A DNA stretch of 55,146 nt from Hyphomicrobiales bacterium (GCA_900468065.1 UBTA01000038.1:1-55146); one strand, 5' to 3'; positions 43,218-52,590 are shown, counted from the stretch's first letter. Program-made: numbers and translations. Notes: generated by a model not told the origin, from the letters alone.

Positions 43218-44656
43218 TTCGGATCGGGAAGTGGGTTGTAGGAAACAACGCTGACCTTTCCACTTTCGATCAGCAGCTCCTGGATATTCAGGTCGTGCGG
43301 ACCGTGGCGCTTTTTGACAACGGTGATGTTGCGGCGGAGCCGCCCTTCGTGTTCCATGATTCTTAGAAGCAGGACGGTGTCGCCGAGGAAGCTGACATCA
43401 ACGTCGATGCCGACGTTCTGGCCGATCAGACCGTGCTGGGCGACGATCAGCATGGTCAGCACACCGGAACGAGCGAGAAATTTGAGCAGCGATTGAATAT
43501 CGCGCACCGCTTTTTCCCGGTGCGGCAGCGAGTTCAGATAGCCGGTCAAACTGTCGATGACGACAACACGGACCTTGTTCTGCGTGACCGCGTCCTGAAC
43601 GATCTGGCCGAACTCGCCGGGAGAAATTTCATTCGGATTGAAGTCACGCAGAATGAGCTTCCCATCCTTGTGGAACTGCCGAAGCTGCATGCCCAGACCT
43701 TCGGAGCGCCGGAAAAATGTCTCCAGCCGCTCTTCAAACAGGAAGAGCGCAACACTCTCGCCGCGTTCGAGCGCGGCGGTTGCATAGAGAGATGACATGG
43801 TCGACTTACCGGTGCCCGACTGGCCTATGACAAGCGTCGTGGTCCCGGCTTCTTGGCCCCCACCGAACATGTCGTCGAGTGCTGCCACGCCGGACTTAAT
43901 CAATTCAGGCTTGGTCGTCTCCACAACCGTGCTTGGCATGATCCGCGGAAAGACGATAACACCCTCGCCTTCACGGATCGCCATGTCGTGATAGCCATCG
44001 GCGACCGGCACACCGCGCATCTTGGAAATCTCGATGCGTCGCCGCACACCGCCATACTCTTCCAAACCCTTATCGAGACGGATGACGCCATGGGCCAGCC
44101 CCTCGACTTCTTCCCCGCTGCGGTCCTGGCCGGGTGTCTGCGTATCCAAGAGAAGTGCGACCACGTTGCGCTTGGCCAGGAAGGACTTGAAGCCGATCAA
44201 CTCGCGGCGAAACCGGGGAGAGTCTCCGGTAATCAGACGGATTTCCAGAAGCGAATCGTAGACCAAGCGGCGCGGTTTGTGTTCTTCGATCGCGGCCTCG
44301 ATCGCTTTGCGTGTTTCGTCGAGCCTGAGGTCTGCCGTCAGGAATATGCTCTGGTCGTCGGCTTCATTGACCGTGCCCGATGTCGCCAGCTCTTCGACCC
44401 GAATGCCATCAAGTGTCCAGCCGTGCGAAACTGCAATGGCTTCAAGCTCGGCCTTAGTCTGCGACAGCGTCACATAAATGCAGCTTTCGCCTGCCTCTAC
44501 ACCCGCGCGCAGAAACTGCAGCGCGGCGGTCGTTTTTCCGGAGCCTGGCGCTCCCTGCAACATATAGAGATTGGATGCCGGCAGGCCGCCGCGCAGGATC
44601 TCGTTCAGTCCTGTAATACCGGTGCTGACGACCGTGGGCGTTTTCCGTTTTGGCAT
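43214..44656 (-). CDS. KaiC-like double RecA-domain ATPase
   Basis: A 480-residue protein with two KaiC/RAD55-type domains. Domain 1: Walker A GAPGSGKTT (residues 35-43), Walker B RRLVYDSLLEIR. Domain 2: Walker A GQSGTGKST (278-286), the paired catalytic glutamates in LFLFEERLE, Walker B VRVVVIDSLTGYL. This is the cyanobacterial clock protein fold, but kaiA and kaiB are not present, so a circadian clock cannot be claimed. Rhizobial KaiC-like proteins are linked to stress and are usually followed by a histidine kinase, as here. It is the first gene of the pair. Confidence 0.9.
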   Translation of the reverse strand: MPKRKTPTVVSTGITGLNEILRGGLPASNLYMLQGAPGSGKTTAALQFLRAGVEAGESCIYVTLSQTKAELEAIAVSHGWTLDGIRVEELATSGTVNEADDQSIFLTADLRLDETRKAIEAAIEEHKPRRLVYDSLLEIRLITGDSPRFRRELIGFKSFLAKRNVVALLLDTQTPGQDRSGEEVEGLAHGVIRLDKGLEEYGGVRRRIEISKMRGVPVADGYHDMAIREGEGVIVFPRIMPSTVVETTKPELIKSGVAALDDMFGGGQEAGTTTLVIGQSGTGKSTMSSLYATAALERGESVALFLFEERLETFFRRSEGLGMQLRQFHKDGKLILRDFNPNEISPGEFGQIVQDAVTQNKVRVVVIDSLTGYLNSLPHREKAVRDIQSLLKFLARSGVLTMLIVAQHGLIGQNVGIDVDVSFLGDTVLLLRIMEHEGRLRRNITVVKKRHGPHDLNIQELLIESGKVSVVSYNPLPDPK

Positions 44657-45264
44657 GTGTTATCTTTCACAAAAATCGTTGGCATATTCACTCGGCAGGA
44701 ATTCGCTCATTACGAAAGGATGCCTTGCCGTTATATGGCGATTTGTCAAATCATCAATGATCCCTCCTGTCGCTCGGGGACAATCGCCCGGTTCGCTGAA
44801 GCCGACACGCGATCCACCTTCTTTGCGTGAGGACGTTGCATCGTCGGGAAGGCGAGCAGTAATGGGGCGGATTTTTGTGTTGACGGGTCACGCCACGGCG
44901 GTATTACGAAGCTTTGATAGCTGATCGCATCAGACATTCTTCACCTTGTACTCTTCGATCACGTGACGGAGACTGATTGGTCCGCGATGATTGTTGCGAT
45001 AATACCATTGGGGCGTGCGGAAGAGCGCACAACGTTAGTAATCTCCTCTTTTTTTCGGCAATGTCTCGATGACGAGGGTAAGCCTAACGAAATTCGTTTC
45101 ATCTCACTCGTTAACACAGCGTAAGTTCGCGCCAGCCCCAGAATGTCACGGGTGCGCTGGTAACCACGTACTTTACCCGCTGATCTCCCAAAATCATCGC
45201 CACTAGACTAGATTTGCATGATTCGCCGCCTATGTTCTGGCCTCTGGGGTTCGATGGGAACCTT
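44657..45264. other. Divergent promoter region, no gene
   Basis: About 600 bases between the divergent KaiC-like and hybrid kinase genes. Small frames on both strands are not convincing. A TTGACA-like hexamer on the minus strand (44744-44749) could be the -35 of the KaiC operon, but no good -10 is paired with it. No GGAAC-type promoter was found here. Confidence 0.35.
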
Positions 45265-48200
45265 ATGGCCGCAACACCTTCTGAGCGTTATCAAGAGATA
45301 TTTGTCGGCGATGGAGAAATGGCGCAGCTGATGCGCCAGCACGAGTGGTCGAGCACAAACCTCGGCCCACCTGAGACCTGGCCAGAAGCCTTGAAAGTGG
45401 CACTCCGGCTTCTCCTAACGTCTCGTTTCGAAATGTGGCTCGGCTGGGGGCCGGACATAAACTTTTTCTACAATGACGCCTATCGTCCGACATTGGGGAA
45501 AAAGCACCCGAACGCCCTTGCCGTCCCGACGAAAGTACTCTGGGCGGAAATCTGGGACGACGTCAAAGGTCGTCTGGCAACCGTTTACGAGACAGGCCAG
45601 GCGACTTGGGATCGGGGACTCCTTCTGCTGTTGGAGCGGGCTGGTTTTCCCGAGGAAACCTACCACACCTTTTCCTACAGCCCGTTGATAGGCGACAACG
45701 GAGAGGTCGAGGGCGTATTTTGTGCGGTAACAGAGGAGACGGAGAGGGTTATAAGCGAGCGGCGCATGGGGACGATGCGAAAGCTTGCTTCGGAGCTTGC
45801 AGCGTCTCATAGCATGGCGGATGTCTACCAAGCTGCGCAGAGCGCCTTGGCCGAGAACATGCAGGACCTACCGTTCAGCTTGCTTTACACCTTCGACGAC
45901 GATGGTAGCGCCAAGCGGGCGTGGGCAAGCGGAATTTCCGATAATCATCCCCTCGCACCCGCTGTCATAAACGTGGGCGACACGACGTGGAATCTGGAGG
46001 AAGCCCTTCGAAGCGAAGCGTTAGCACTGGCCCAGATCAGCGGCAACAGCAATGTTCCGGCAGGGGCGTGGAAAACACCACCGACGCGCGCGGCAATTGT
46101 GCCGCTTATTGGCCAGCGTGGCGACAGCCCAATCGGCGTCCTGATTGCGGGCCTCAACCCCTACCGGCCCGTCGGGGACGATTATCTTGACTTCCTGAAA
46201 CTGATTTGCGGCCAGGTCGCGTCTCGCCTTGCCAGCGCCGAGGCGTTCGAAACAGAGCGTCGGCGCGCCGCCGTCTTGGCGGAGGCGGCACAGTTGCGAG
46301 AGGAGGCCGCAAGTGCACTTGAGCAGCTGAATGGCCAGCTGGCGACCGAGGTCGAGTTGCGTACCGCCGAACGCGACCGTATGCGCGAACTATTCCAACA
46401 GGCACCGAGCTTCATGTGTATTCTGCGCGGCCCAGATCATGTCTTTGAACTCGTCAACGATGCCTATACGCAGCTCGTCGGTCATCGGGAGCTATTGGGA
46501 ATGAGCGTAAGGGACGCGCTCCCGGAGATATCCGGCCAGGGTTTCTTCGAACGGCTGGATGAGGTCTTTCAATCGGGCAAACCCTACATTGGGCACCACT
46601 TGCCGGTATCGCTGCAACGGGTAGTCGGTGGGAAACCGGAGCAGCGGTTTGTCAATCTGATCTACCAACCGATCTTTGATCAAGGTGATCGCGTTTCCGG
46701 GATCTTCGTCGACGGCTTCGACGTTACCGATCAAAAGCGCGCGGAAGACCAATTGCAAACTCTCAACCACTCCCTTGAGCAGAGAGTTGAACAGCGTACC
46801 GAAGAGCTTCGGGCGACCTTGCTCCAGTTGGAGAAAGAGTCCACGGAGCGCGAGGCCGCGCAGTTAGCGTTGCGGCAAGCTCAAAAGATGGAGGCGCTCG
46901 GCAAGCTCACCGGGGGCGTCGCACACGATTTCAACAATCTTCTTCAAGTCGTCAGCGGCAATCTGCAGCTGCTCTCAAAGGACATCGCCGGCAATGCCCG
47001 TGCTGAAAGTCGCGTTCAAAACGCGCTTGCCGGGGTTTCGCGCGGTTCCAAGCTTGCGTCGCAGCTCCTGGCATTCGGCCGCCGGCAACCGCTGGAGCCA
47101 AAGGCCATTAACGTCGGCACGCTGATCCAGAACATGGACGATATGCTGCGACGGGCGCTCGGAGAAGAGATCGAGCTCGAGACAATTATTTCGGGGGGAT
47201 TGTGGAACACGCTGATCGACCCGAGCCAACTCGAAAATGCCATCCTTAACCTAGCGATCAACGGCAGGGATGCCATGGAGGGCCATGGTCGTCTGACGAT
47301 CGAGACGGCAAATACCGTGCTCGGTGACGATTATGCCCGCGCGCACGAGGATGTTCGGCCCGGGCAGTATGTATTGGTAGCCGTGACCGATACCGGATCA
47401 GGCATCCCGCCTGAGATTATCGACCATATTCTCGAACCTTTTTTCAGTACCAAGGTTGAAGGCAAAGGAAGCGGTCTCGGACTGTCCATGGTTTACGGCT
47501 TTTTAAAGCAGTCGGGCGGCCACCTCAAAATCTATAGCGAGGTCGGCCAGGGTACGACAATGAAGATTTATATGCCGCGCACAATGCAGGGAGAGGATAG
47601 GCTGGCCGACCCGAACATCGTGCCCGCCAAGGGCGGGACGGAGACCGTTCTGGTCGTTGAAGACGACGACGGTGTTCGCGAGACCTCGGTGGCGCTGCTC
47701 CTGGATCTCGGGTATCGAGTGCTCAAAGCGCGCGATGCGCAATCGGCCTTTACGATGATCGAAAGCGGCGTACATATCGATCTGCTATTCACCGACGTCG
47801 TGATGCCAGGTCCAATGCGCAGCACCGAGCTTGCCCGGAGGGCCAAAGGCTTGTTTCCTGGAATGGCTGTGTTGTTCACATCCGGCTACACGGAAAATTC
47901 GATTGTCCATGGCGGACGGCTGGATGCGGACGTAGAATTGCTTTCAAAGCCTTACACGCGCGAAGCGCTTGCCCGCAAGGTTCGCCATGTGCTGGGTAAT
48001 GCCGCACAAAGTAAGATTGCGGCGGACCGGCTTCATGCGAAAACCGCGTTGAAAGACATCCGAGAGCAGCCTCCTTCTGCCGTTCGAATACTTCTCGTTG
48101 AAGATGAGCCGCTCATCCTGATGGCCACTGCCGACATGATCACTGAACTCGGCCACCTTGTCCAGGAAGCGAGTTCCGCAGAGGAGGCATTGGATTACCT

Positions 48201-48432
48201 CCAAAAAGCAACGTTTGACATCCTGCTTACGGATGTCGGCTTGCCGGGCATGTCCGGGTCTGATCTCGCGATACGGGTGCGCGAGACATGGCCAGGCGTT
48301 CGGGTCGTCTTCGCAAGCGGTAACGACAGCGGCCGGGCTACGTCCGGAATAGCGGACGCAGTACAGCTGGTGAAGCCCTTCAACGCGGGCGACCTCGCCA
48401 CTGTTATCGCCAAAGTCACAGAGAGAGGTTGA
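45265..48432 (+). CDS. Hybrid sensor histidine kinase with PAS, GAF and two receivers
   Basis: About 1055 residues, soluble. Order: PAS-like region with WPEALKVALRLLLTSRFEMW (about 25-160), GAF-like region (about 170-325), coil, second PAS (about 375-490), coil, HisKA with His554 in GGVAHDF, HATPase (NLAINGRDAMEGH, DTGSGIPPE, GSGLGLSMVYGF), receiver 1 (from about 795, VVEDDDGVRET, FTDVVMPG) and receiver 2 (from about 942, LVEDEPLILMA, LTDVGLPGMSG). Receiver 1 may relay internally and receiver 2 may modulate or take output. The frame is open from a TTG at 45214, but the ATG at 45265 gives the usual family start just before FVGDGEMAQLMR. The output partner is unknown. Confidence 0.9.
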   Translation: MAATPSERYQEIFVGDGEMAQLMRQHEWSSTNLGPPETWPEALKVALRLLLTSRFEMWLGWGPDINFFYNDAYRPTLGKKHPNALAVPTKVLWAEIWDDVKGRLATVYETGQATWDRGLLLLLERAGFPEETYHTFSYSPLIGDNGEVEGVFCAVTEETERVISERRMGTMRKLASELAASHSMADVYQAAQSALAENMQDLPFSLLYTFDDDGSAKRAWASGISDNHPLAPAVINVGDTTWNLEEALRSEALALAQISGNSNVPAGAWKTPPTRAAIVPLIGQRGDSPIGVLIAGLNPYRPVGDDYLDFLKLICGQVASRLASAEAFETERRRAAVLAEAAQLREEAASALEQLNGQLATEVELRTAERDRMRELFQQAPSFMCILRGPDHVFELVNDAYTQLVGHRELLGMSVRDALPEISGQGFFERLDEVFQSGKPYIGHHLPVSLQRVVGGKPEQRFVNLIYQPIFDQGDRVSGIFVDGFDVTDQKRAEDQLQTLNHSLEQRVEQRTEELRATLLQLEKESTEREAAQLALRQAQKMEALGKLTGGVAHDFNNLLQVVSGNLQLLSKDIAGNARAESRVQNALAGVSRGSKLASQLLAFGRRQPLEPKAINVGTLIQNMDDMLRRALGEEIELETIISGGLWNTLIDPSQLENAILNLAINGRDAMEGHGRLTIETANTVLGDDYARAHEDVRPGQYVLVAVTDTGSGIPPEIIDHILEPFFSTKVEGKGSGLGLSMVYGFLKQSGGHLKIYSEVGQGTTMKIYMPRTMQGEDRLADPNIVPAKGGTETVLVVEDDDGVRETSVALLLDLGYRVLKARDAQSAFTMIESGVHIDLLFTDVVMPGPMRSTELARRAKGLFPGMAVLFTSGYTENSIVHGGRLDADVELLSKPYTREALARKVRHVLGNAAQSKIAADRLHAKTALKDIREQPPSAVRILLVEDEPLILMATADMITELGHLVQEASSAEEALDYLQKATFDILLTDVGLPGMSGSDLAIRVRETWPGVRVVFASGNDSGRATSGIADAVQLVKPFNAGDLATVIAKVTERG

Positions 48433-48499
48433 ATTTCGACCGCATCGTTGGATTGCTGAAGTCTTAAAAAATTGGAAGCCAGAGCGCGTCAACTGCAAA

Positions 48500-48782
48500 C
48501 AACCCCGCCGCATCTTTACGCTCGATCGTGAGTGAACGAGGTCAATAAGGTGGTAACGAAGTTGCTCGCCCGCAAGGACTTCAGTCCATCCATCCGTTCC
48601 GCGCAGCCTCAAATCCGTGCGGATGCTTTCAACCGCTGCCTCTTCATACGCGTGATGTGCTTTTAAAACGCGCCTTCCGCGCCGGTACGGTACATTTCTG
48701 TGATCACCATGCGGAGAATTTGCTGGATCGCGATCTGCAAAGCGGTGTTGCTCGCCTATAGATCTTTGGTTTCCTGTATCAC
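48500..48782 (-). pseudogene. Decayed small hypothetical gene
   Basis: A perfect AGGAGG ribosome-binding site and GTG start (48782) open a frame reading VIQETKDL, a TAG, then ASNTALQIAIQQILRMVITE and MYRTGAEGAF, a TAA, and KHITRMKR. A one-base shift then restores AAVESIRTDLRLRGTDGWTE and VLAGEQLRYHLIDLVH. Two in-frame stops and one frameshift therefore interrupt a protein of roughly 90 residues. The helical first half and the preserved ribosome site show that this was once a real gene. The family is not recognised. Confidence 0.55.
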
Positions 48783-49124
48783 AGGACCTCCTATGATTGG
48801 GGTGGACGTTGATGCTGATGGCATCACATGACCTGCATGTTCATTGCCTATGGCGCGGCTGCAACCAAACCGCATCGGAGTCACCGGCAAAGGCAGGTTC
48901 TGCTGGCTGGCGAGCTCTACGTCCAATGTCATCGGATGTTTTTATGGTAACACCCGGCACAGGCACCAAAAAAGGCCAGGGAATTTGCCTGACCTCGATT
49001 GGTAGTTTGCTTTCAACAGTGCCAGTACATCCGTGATCGAGACATAGGCGAAAACGCCGGTTCTTTGGGCCGCCTTAAAGCACGAACTCGTCCATCGCAT
49101 CCCCTTGTTCCTGCGCGATAAGGT
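48783..49124. other. Gene-less stretch
   Basis: No convincing gene. An 80-codon frame on the plus strand (48797-49036) has no ribosome-binding site or family match. A weak, interrupted inverted repeat around 48974-48996 is the only structure noted. Confidence 0.35.
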
Positions 49125-49295
49125 TTATGCATTGGTTGCGGGGACAGGCGTGTGCGGTTTTCCCTTAGCACGAAGTTTATCTGCGGCGACGATCTGGCAG
49201 CGGGTGCGCCGCTCCTGGTGCTGCGTTAACACCACAACCCGACGACCGTATCGGGTAAATGACGATATAGCGACTGGCATTTGACAATCCGACAT
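49125..49295 (-). CDS. Small basic hypothetical protein, 56 residues
   Basis: A 56-codon frame beginning MSDCQMPVAISSFTRYGRRV and rich in Arg/Lys (RYGRRVVVLTQHQERRTRC), with two or more cysteines. GAGG lies about 10 bases before the ATG at 49295. It is divergent from the 108-residue gene with the EcfG-type promoter. I do not recognise a family, and the call rests on ribosome site, composition and position only. Confidence 0.35.
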   Translation of the reverse strand: MSDCQMPVAISSFTRYGRRVVVLTQHQERRTRCQIVAADKLRAKGKPHTPVPATNA

Positions 49296-49310
49296 GTGAG
49301 CAGCCTCAAC

Positions 49311-49335
49311 GGAACAAATGGGATTACCGCCGGTT
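49311..49335 (+). promoter_or_regulatory. EcfG-type promoter of the 108-residue protein gene
   Basis: GGAAC at 49311-49315, 17-base spacer, GTT at 49333-49335, about 70 bases before the ATG at 49408. The base before GTT is G instead of the preferred C. Confidence 0.5.
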
Positions 49336-49407
49336 AAGGGAGTGGCGGACGAACGAAACCGCGAACCGAGCAATACCTTGCCAACCCTTCTAGTATTAGG
49401 ACCTCAA

Positions 49408-49734
49408 ATGACAAACTACCCCGCCGATGACGCCGTCGTTTCTGAGGTCACAACGCTGCGCACCGCGCTTCCCACGTGGATTATCAGCACTGTCGAGTTG
49501 GTGGAGCTCGCCGAAAATGCTGAGCGTGCTGCGAGAGATGTCAACCCGGAGACTTCGGATCGGTCCCGCAAACTGATTGTCGAAGTCGCCGAATGGCAGC
49601 AGAAATTGGGTGAGTGGCAGGAGTTGCAGCTCAGCCCGCGCCTTAGGGCCGAGCTTCGTATCCTTAAGGCAACATTGGACGCGTCCATGGACGAGGCAAA
49701 CGCTGCGGCTGCGGGCTTAAAACTGTTCGAGTGA
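49408..49734 (+). CDS. Small helical hypothetical protein, 108 residues
   Basis: A 108-residue soluble, largely helical protein (MTNYPADDAVVSEVTTLRTA; VELAENAERAARDVN; LIVEVAEWQQKLGEWQELQL; LKATLDASMDEANAAAAG). The frame is open from 49318, but the ATG at 49408, with TTAGGA just upstream, lies downstream of an EcfG-type promoter (49311-49335) and is preferred. No family is recognised. It is likely to be expressed under general stress. Confidence 0.5.
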   Translation: MTNYPADDAVVSEVTTLRTALPTWIISTVELVELAENAERAARDVNPETSDRSRKLIVEVAEWQQKLGEWQELQLSPRLRAELRILKATLDASMDEANAAAAGLKLFE

Positions 49735-49964
49735 ACAGATTGCCATCGTTACACTCGCGCCTCGTTCGCCTCAGTCGATTTGGCGGTAAGGGTGTGTACA
49801 ACCCCAAAAATGCCATGACGTATGGGACAACGCTGACCACAAATTCCACAGTCTGAGGTACCAGAGGTATATTTTAGCTCCCGTCTCGAAAAAGGCCATC
49901 GCAGGTTTATCTAAGACTGTCCACGCCGGATTGTTGGCGACACGACCTTCAGTGAGGATCAGCT

Positions 49965-51911
49965 TTGAGCGCGAAACCATCAAGGACTACAGAAATCGGC
50001 AACGCTGCTCCAAGTCGGGCCACTTTGGCGACCACTGCCCTGTCAGGACGAATGATCCTCATCCTAATCGGAGTTGCGGTCATCCTGCGTCTGGGCCAGG
50101 AAATATTTGTGCCGCTGGCTCTATCGCTGCTCCTCACCTTCACGCTCGCGCCGATCGTGTCTTTCCTCAAAAAGCGATATGTCCCGAAAATCGCAGCGGT
50201 CATCCTGACGGTCGCGTCCGCGTTCGTTGTGATTGCCGCGTTCAGTTTCGTGGTCGCCGGACAGGTTTCCACCCTGGCAGAGAATATTCCGACCTATCAA
50301 CGCAACATCGTCGAGAAAGTCCGTACTCTCAGTCAGGCGGGATCAGGCAATGGCGTACTCCAACACCTGAGCAAGATCGTCGAGCGGGTCGGATCCGAGA
50401 TGCAGACCCGCGCCGCTGAAAGTCAAGTTGAGGCGTCATCGGAAACGACCAGCCGCAAACCCATTCCCGTCGAAATCGTCACACGCTCGAAGCCGATCGA
50501 AACGCTAGTGAACGTCATCGTTCCACTTATTCGCCCTTTCGCGACTGCGGGTCTCATCATCGTCCTGGTGATATTCATGTTGCTTGAGCGAGAGGACCTG
50601 CGAGATCGGTTCATACGACTGGTCGGTCTAGGTGATCTCCACCGAACGACGGCGGCTCTCCAGGACGCGGGAGCGAGAGTGGGCAAATACCTTCTGATGC
50701 AATTGGTCGTGAACGCCCTTTACGCGGTGCCGATCACCATCGGGCTTTGGTTGCTTGGCATTCCAAATGCGATCCTGTGGGGATTGCTCACGCTAGTGTT
50801 GCGATTTGTACCGTATATCGGTCCGGTCATCGGGATGATCCTGCCGTTGTTTCTCGCGTTGGCCATCTCGCCAGGCTGGTCACTGGTCGCGTGGGTTGCA
50901 GCGCTGTTCATTGCCATAGAACTGATCAGCAACAACGTGATCGAGCCTTGGCTCTATGGTAGTCACACGGGCCTATCCCCGCTTGCGATCATCATCTCGG
51001 CTATCTTCTGGTCATGGTTGTGGGGGCCACTCGGGCTGATGCTCTCGACGCCGCTTACAGTGTGCCTTGTCGTCCTTGGCAGGTACGTTCCACAATTCAG
51101 CTTTCTCGACGTCCTGCTCGGCAACGAACCCGTTCTCCAGCCTCAGGAAAAGCTCTATCAGCGATTGCTTGCTGGCGACCCAAGCGAAGCGGCAGACAAC
51201 GCGGAGGAATTTCTCGAGGAGGGCTATCTGATCGACTACTATGAAAAGGTCGGTCTCCCGGCACTAATATTGGGGGAAATTGACCGACAGCGCGGCGTAA
51301 TGTCGGAGACCCAGATTGAACTCGTTGCCTTTAGTGCACAAACGCTGATCGGCAATCTCGCCGACATAGCGGATGAAGAAGAAAACGAGGAGCCCACCGA
51401 ACAAACACAGGGTGTGACGCCCCAAGCCATCGACGAACTCGACCTACCCGACGGAACGGGACGGTCAATAATATGTCTTGGTGGGAGGGGAGCGATGGAC
51501 GATGCTGCCGCGGCGATGCTCGCACAAATACTGGCAGTACAAGGGGCCGATGTGGTTACCGTCGACCATACCGTCACGGACGTGCTGGGTTCCAACCCGA
51601 CAGAAACCAGCGGGTTCGATACGGTTGTAGTCGCATTTCTGAATGGAAACTCCAAATCCCACGCGCGCCAAATTGTTAGGCGCTTGAAGCGCAAAAAGCC
51701 ATCTTTGCGAGTCGGCATCGTCGTGCCGATGGCAGACGGAGAAAGCTCTGCGCAAATCGCCCCAGAGGATATAAACGCGGACTTTGTCTCCCTTGGTCTA
51801 AATGAAGCGGTACGATCTGCTTTAAGCGTCTCTGAACCAGTCCCGCTGAAAAGCTCCGCAAGGCCGCTGGTGCGCCCACGTCCCCGGCCGACACCGCCTT
51901 TGGTCGCGTAA
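49965..51911 (+). CDS. AI-2E/PerM-family transporter with long C-terminal extension
   Basis: A 648-residue protein with an N-terminal AI-2E transporter domain (about 25-375) of roughly eight membrane spans: LLLTFTLAPIVSFLKKRYVP, the LVIFMLLEREDLRDRFIRL region, VNALYAVPITIGLWLLGIPN and the ISPGWSLVAWVAALF region. The last 270 residues are soluble: an acidic linker (DEEENEEPTEQ) and a compact alpha/beta-looking part (SIICLGGRGAMDDAAAAMLA to KPSLRVGIVVP). Standard members are about 350 residues long. Start is TTG, with AGGATCAGC upstream and good spacing. Members export diverse small molecules or ions; an AI-2 role should not be assumed. Confidence 0.82.
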   Translation: MSAKPSRTTEIGNAAPSRATLATTALSGRMILILIGVAVILRLGQEIFVPLALSLLLTFTLAPIVSFLKKRYVPKIAAVILTVASAFVVIAAFSFVVAGQVSTLAENIPTYQRNIVEKVRTLSQAGSGNGVLQHLSKIVERVGSEMQTRAAESQVEASSETTSRKPIPVEIVTRSKPIETLVNVIVPLIRPFATAGLIIVLVIFMLLEREDLRDRFIRLVGLGDLHRTTAALQDAGARVGKYLLMQLVVNALYAVPITIGLWLLGIPNAILWGLLTLVLRFVPYIGPVIGMILPLFLALAISPGWSLVAWVAALFIAIELISNNVIEPWLYGSHTGLSPLAIIISAIFWSWLWGPLGLMLSTPLTVCLVVLGRYVPQFSFLDVLLGNEPVLQPQEKLYQRLLAGDPSEAADNAEEFLEEGYLIDYYEKVGLPALILGEIDRQRGVMSETQIELVAFSAQTLIGNLADIADEEENEEPTEQTQGVTPQAIDELDLPDGTGRSIICLGGRGAMDDAAAAMLAQILAVQGADVVTVDHTVTDVLGSNPTETSGFDTVVVAFLNGNSKSHARQIVRRLKRKKPSLRVGIVVPMADGESSAQIAPEDINADFVSLGLNEAVRSALSVSEPVPLKSSARPLVRPRPRPTPPLVA

Positions 51912-51974
51912 TACCGCGTCTGAATATCGGACTTAACCACCCACCAGGCCTTCGACCGTGCGGAGACGGTTCCC

Positions 51975-52245
51975 TATCTTTTCGCGGTCGACTGTGGCTC
52001 TGCGGGACACTCAGACGTACTTTTGGCCCTTCCAATCCGCAAACGCCAGACAAATTTCGGGAAACTCTTCTATCTCTTAGTCTGTGTTACCCTCGACGTC
52101 AGTAAGGAAGTAGATCGCGTTTTCTATGCGCTCTACGTGGGCTGCCATCGGCCTGGCGCGGATGTCGCTTTTGTCGCGAGCATGCAGAACACGATCATCT
52201 CCATGAGACCGTAAGCCCGTGTCACATCGTCTTCTGACTCAGTGT
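51975..52245 (-). pseudogene. Decayed general stress protein (pyridoxamine 5'-phosphate oxidase-like)
   Basis: Minus strand: TESEDDVTRAYGLMEMIVFC (first frame), a one-base shift, then KSDIRARPMAAHVERIENAI and YFLTDVEGNTD, a TAA, EIEEFPEICLAFADWKGQKY, a TGA, VSRRATVDREKIGN, after which similarity fades. This follows the FMN-binding split-barrel general stress proteins (COG3871 type: CMLTT, RARPMAA, IYFLTD, DPEVCLAFAD, KYVSVSG). Two nonsense codons and a frameshift make it a pseudogene. Its C-terminal part (about 60 residues in intact relatives) is missing. Confidence 0.72.
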
Positions 52246-52565
52246 GGCGGGGGGGTGCGACCTGGCTCGAGGGCCGACAGACCAGTTCAAGTCGATGCCA
52301 AAGCCCGCCGATGCATGCCGACAAGGCAGGGTCTCGCACCCGTGAGCCGTTCGTAAAGCTGAACGGATGGATGGCTGGGCGGGGATGCCAACGAGTACTT
52401 CGCCCGGCGTCTTGGGTAGCTAGGATGAAAAGACATTTCCGCAATCGACCATCGCCAGCCCGTCGACCATGGGTTAGTACCGGGCTCATGAGAGTTCTCG
52501 TGAGCAGCCTTCCTGGTTGATCGAGTTCATGGTGCGGTGGCACGACGAAACCGGCATCCTACTCC
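52246..52565. other. Gene-less stretch
   Basis: No supported gene. A 92-codon plus-strand frame and a 136-codon minus-strand frame overlap here; the minus-strand one owes its last part to the stress-protein remnant and has no family match elsewhere. Confidence 0.35.
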
Positions 52566-52590
52566 GGAACCTTTCGAGGACCTCGCAGTT
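52566..52590 (+). promoter_or_regulatory. EcfG-type promoter upstream of the 79-residue protein gene
   Basis: GGAAC at 52566-52570, 17-base spacer, GTT at 52588-52590. It lies about 100 bases before the GTG at 52694, farther than the other sites. The base before GTT is A. Confidence 0.4.

Noticed and set aside
43853..44830. 325-codon open frame opposite the KaiC-like gene
   Set aside because: Antisense to a gene with two Walker A motifs and catalytic glutamates; no motifs of its own.
49771..49983. 70-codon minus-strand frame rich in Trp/Tyr
   Set aside because: No ribosome site, overlaps the AI-2E transporter start region, and no family recognised.
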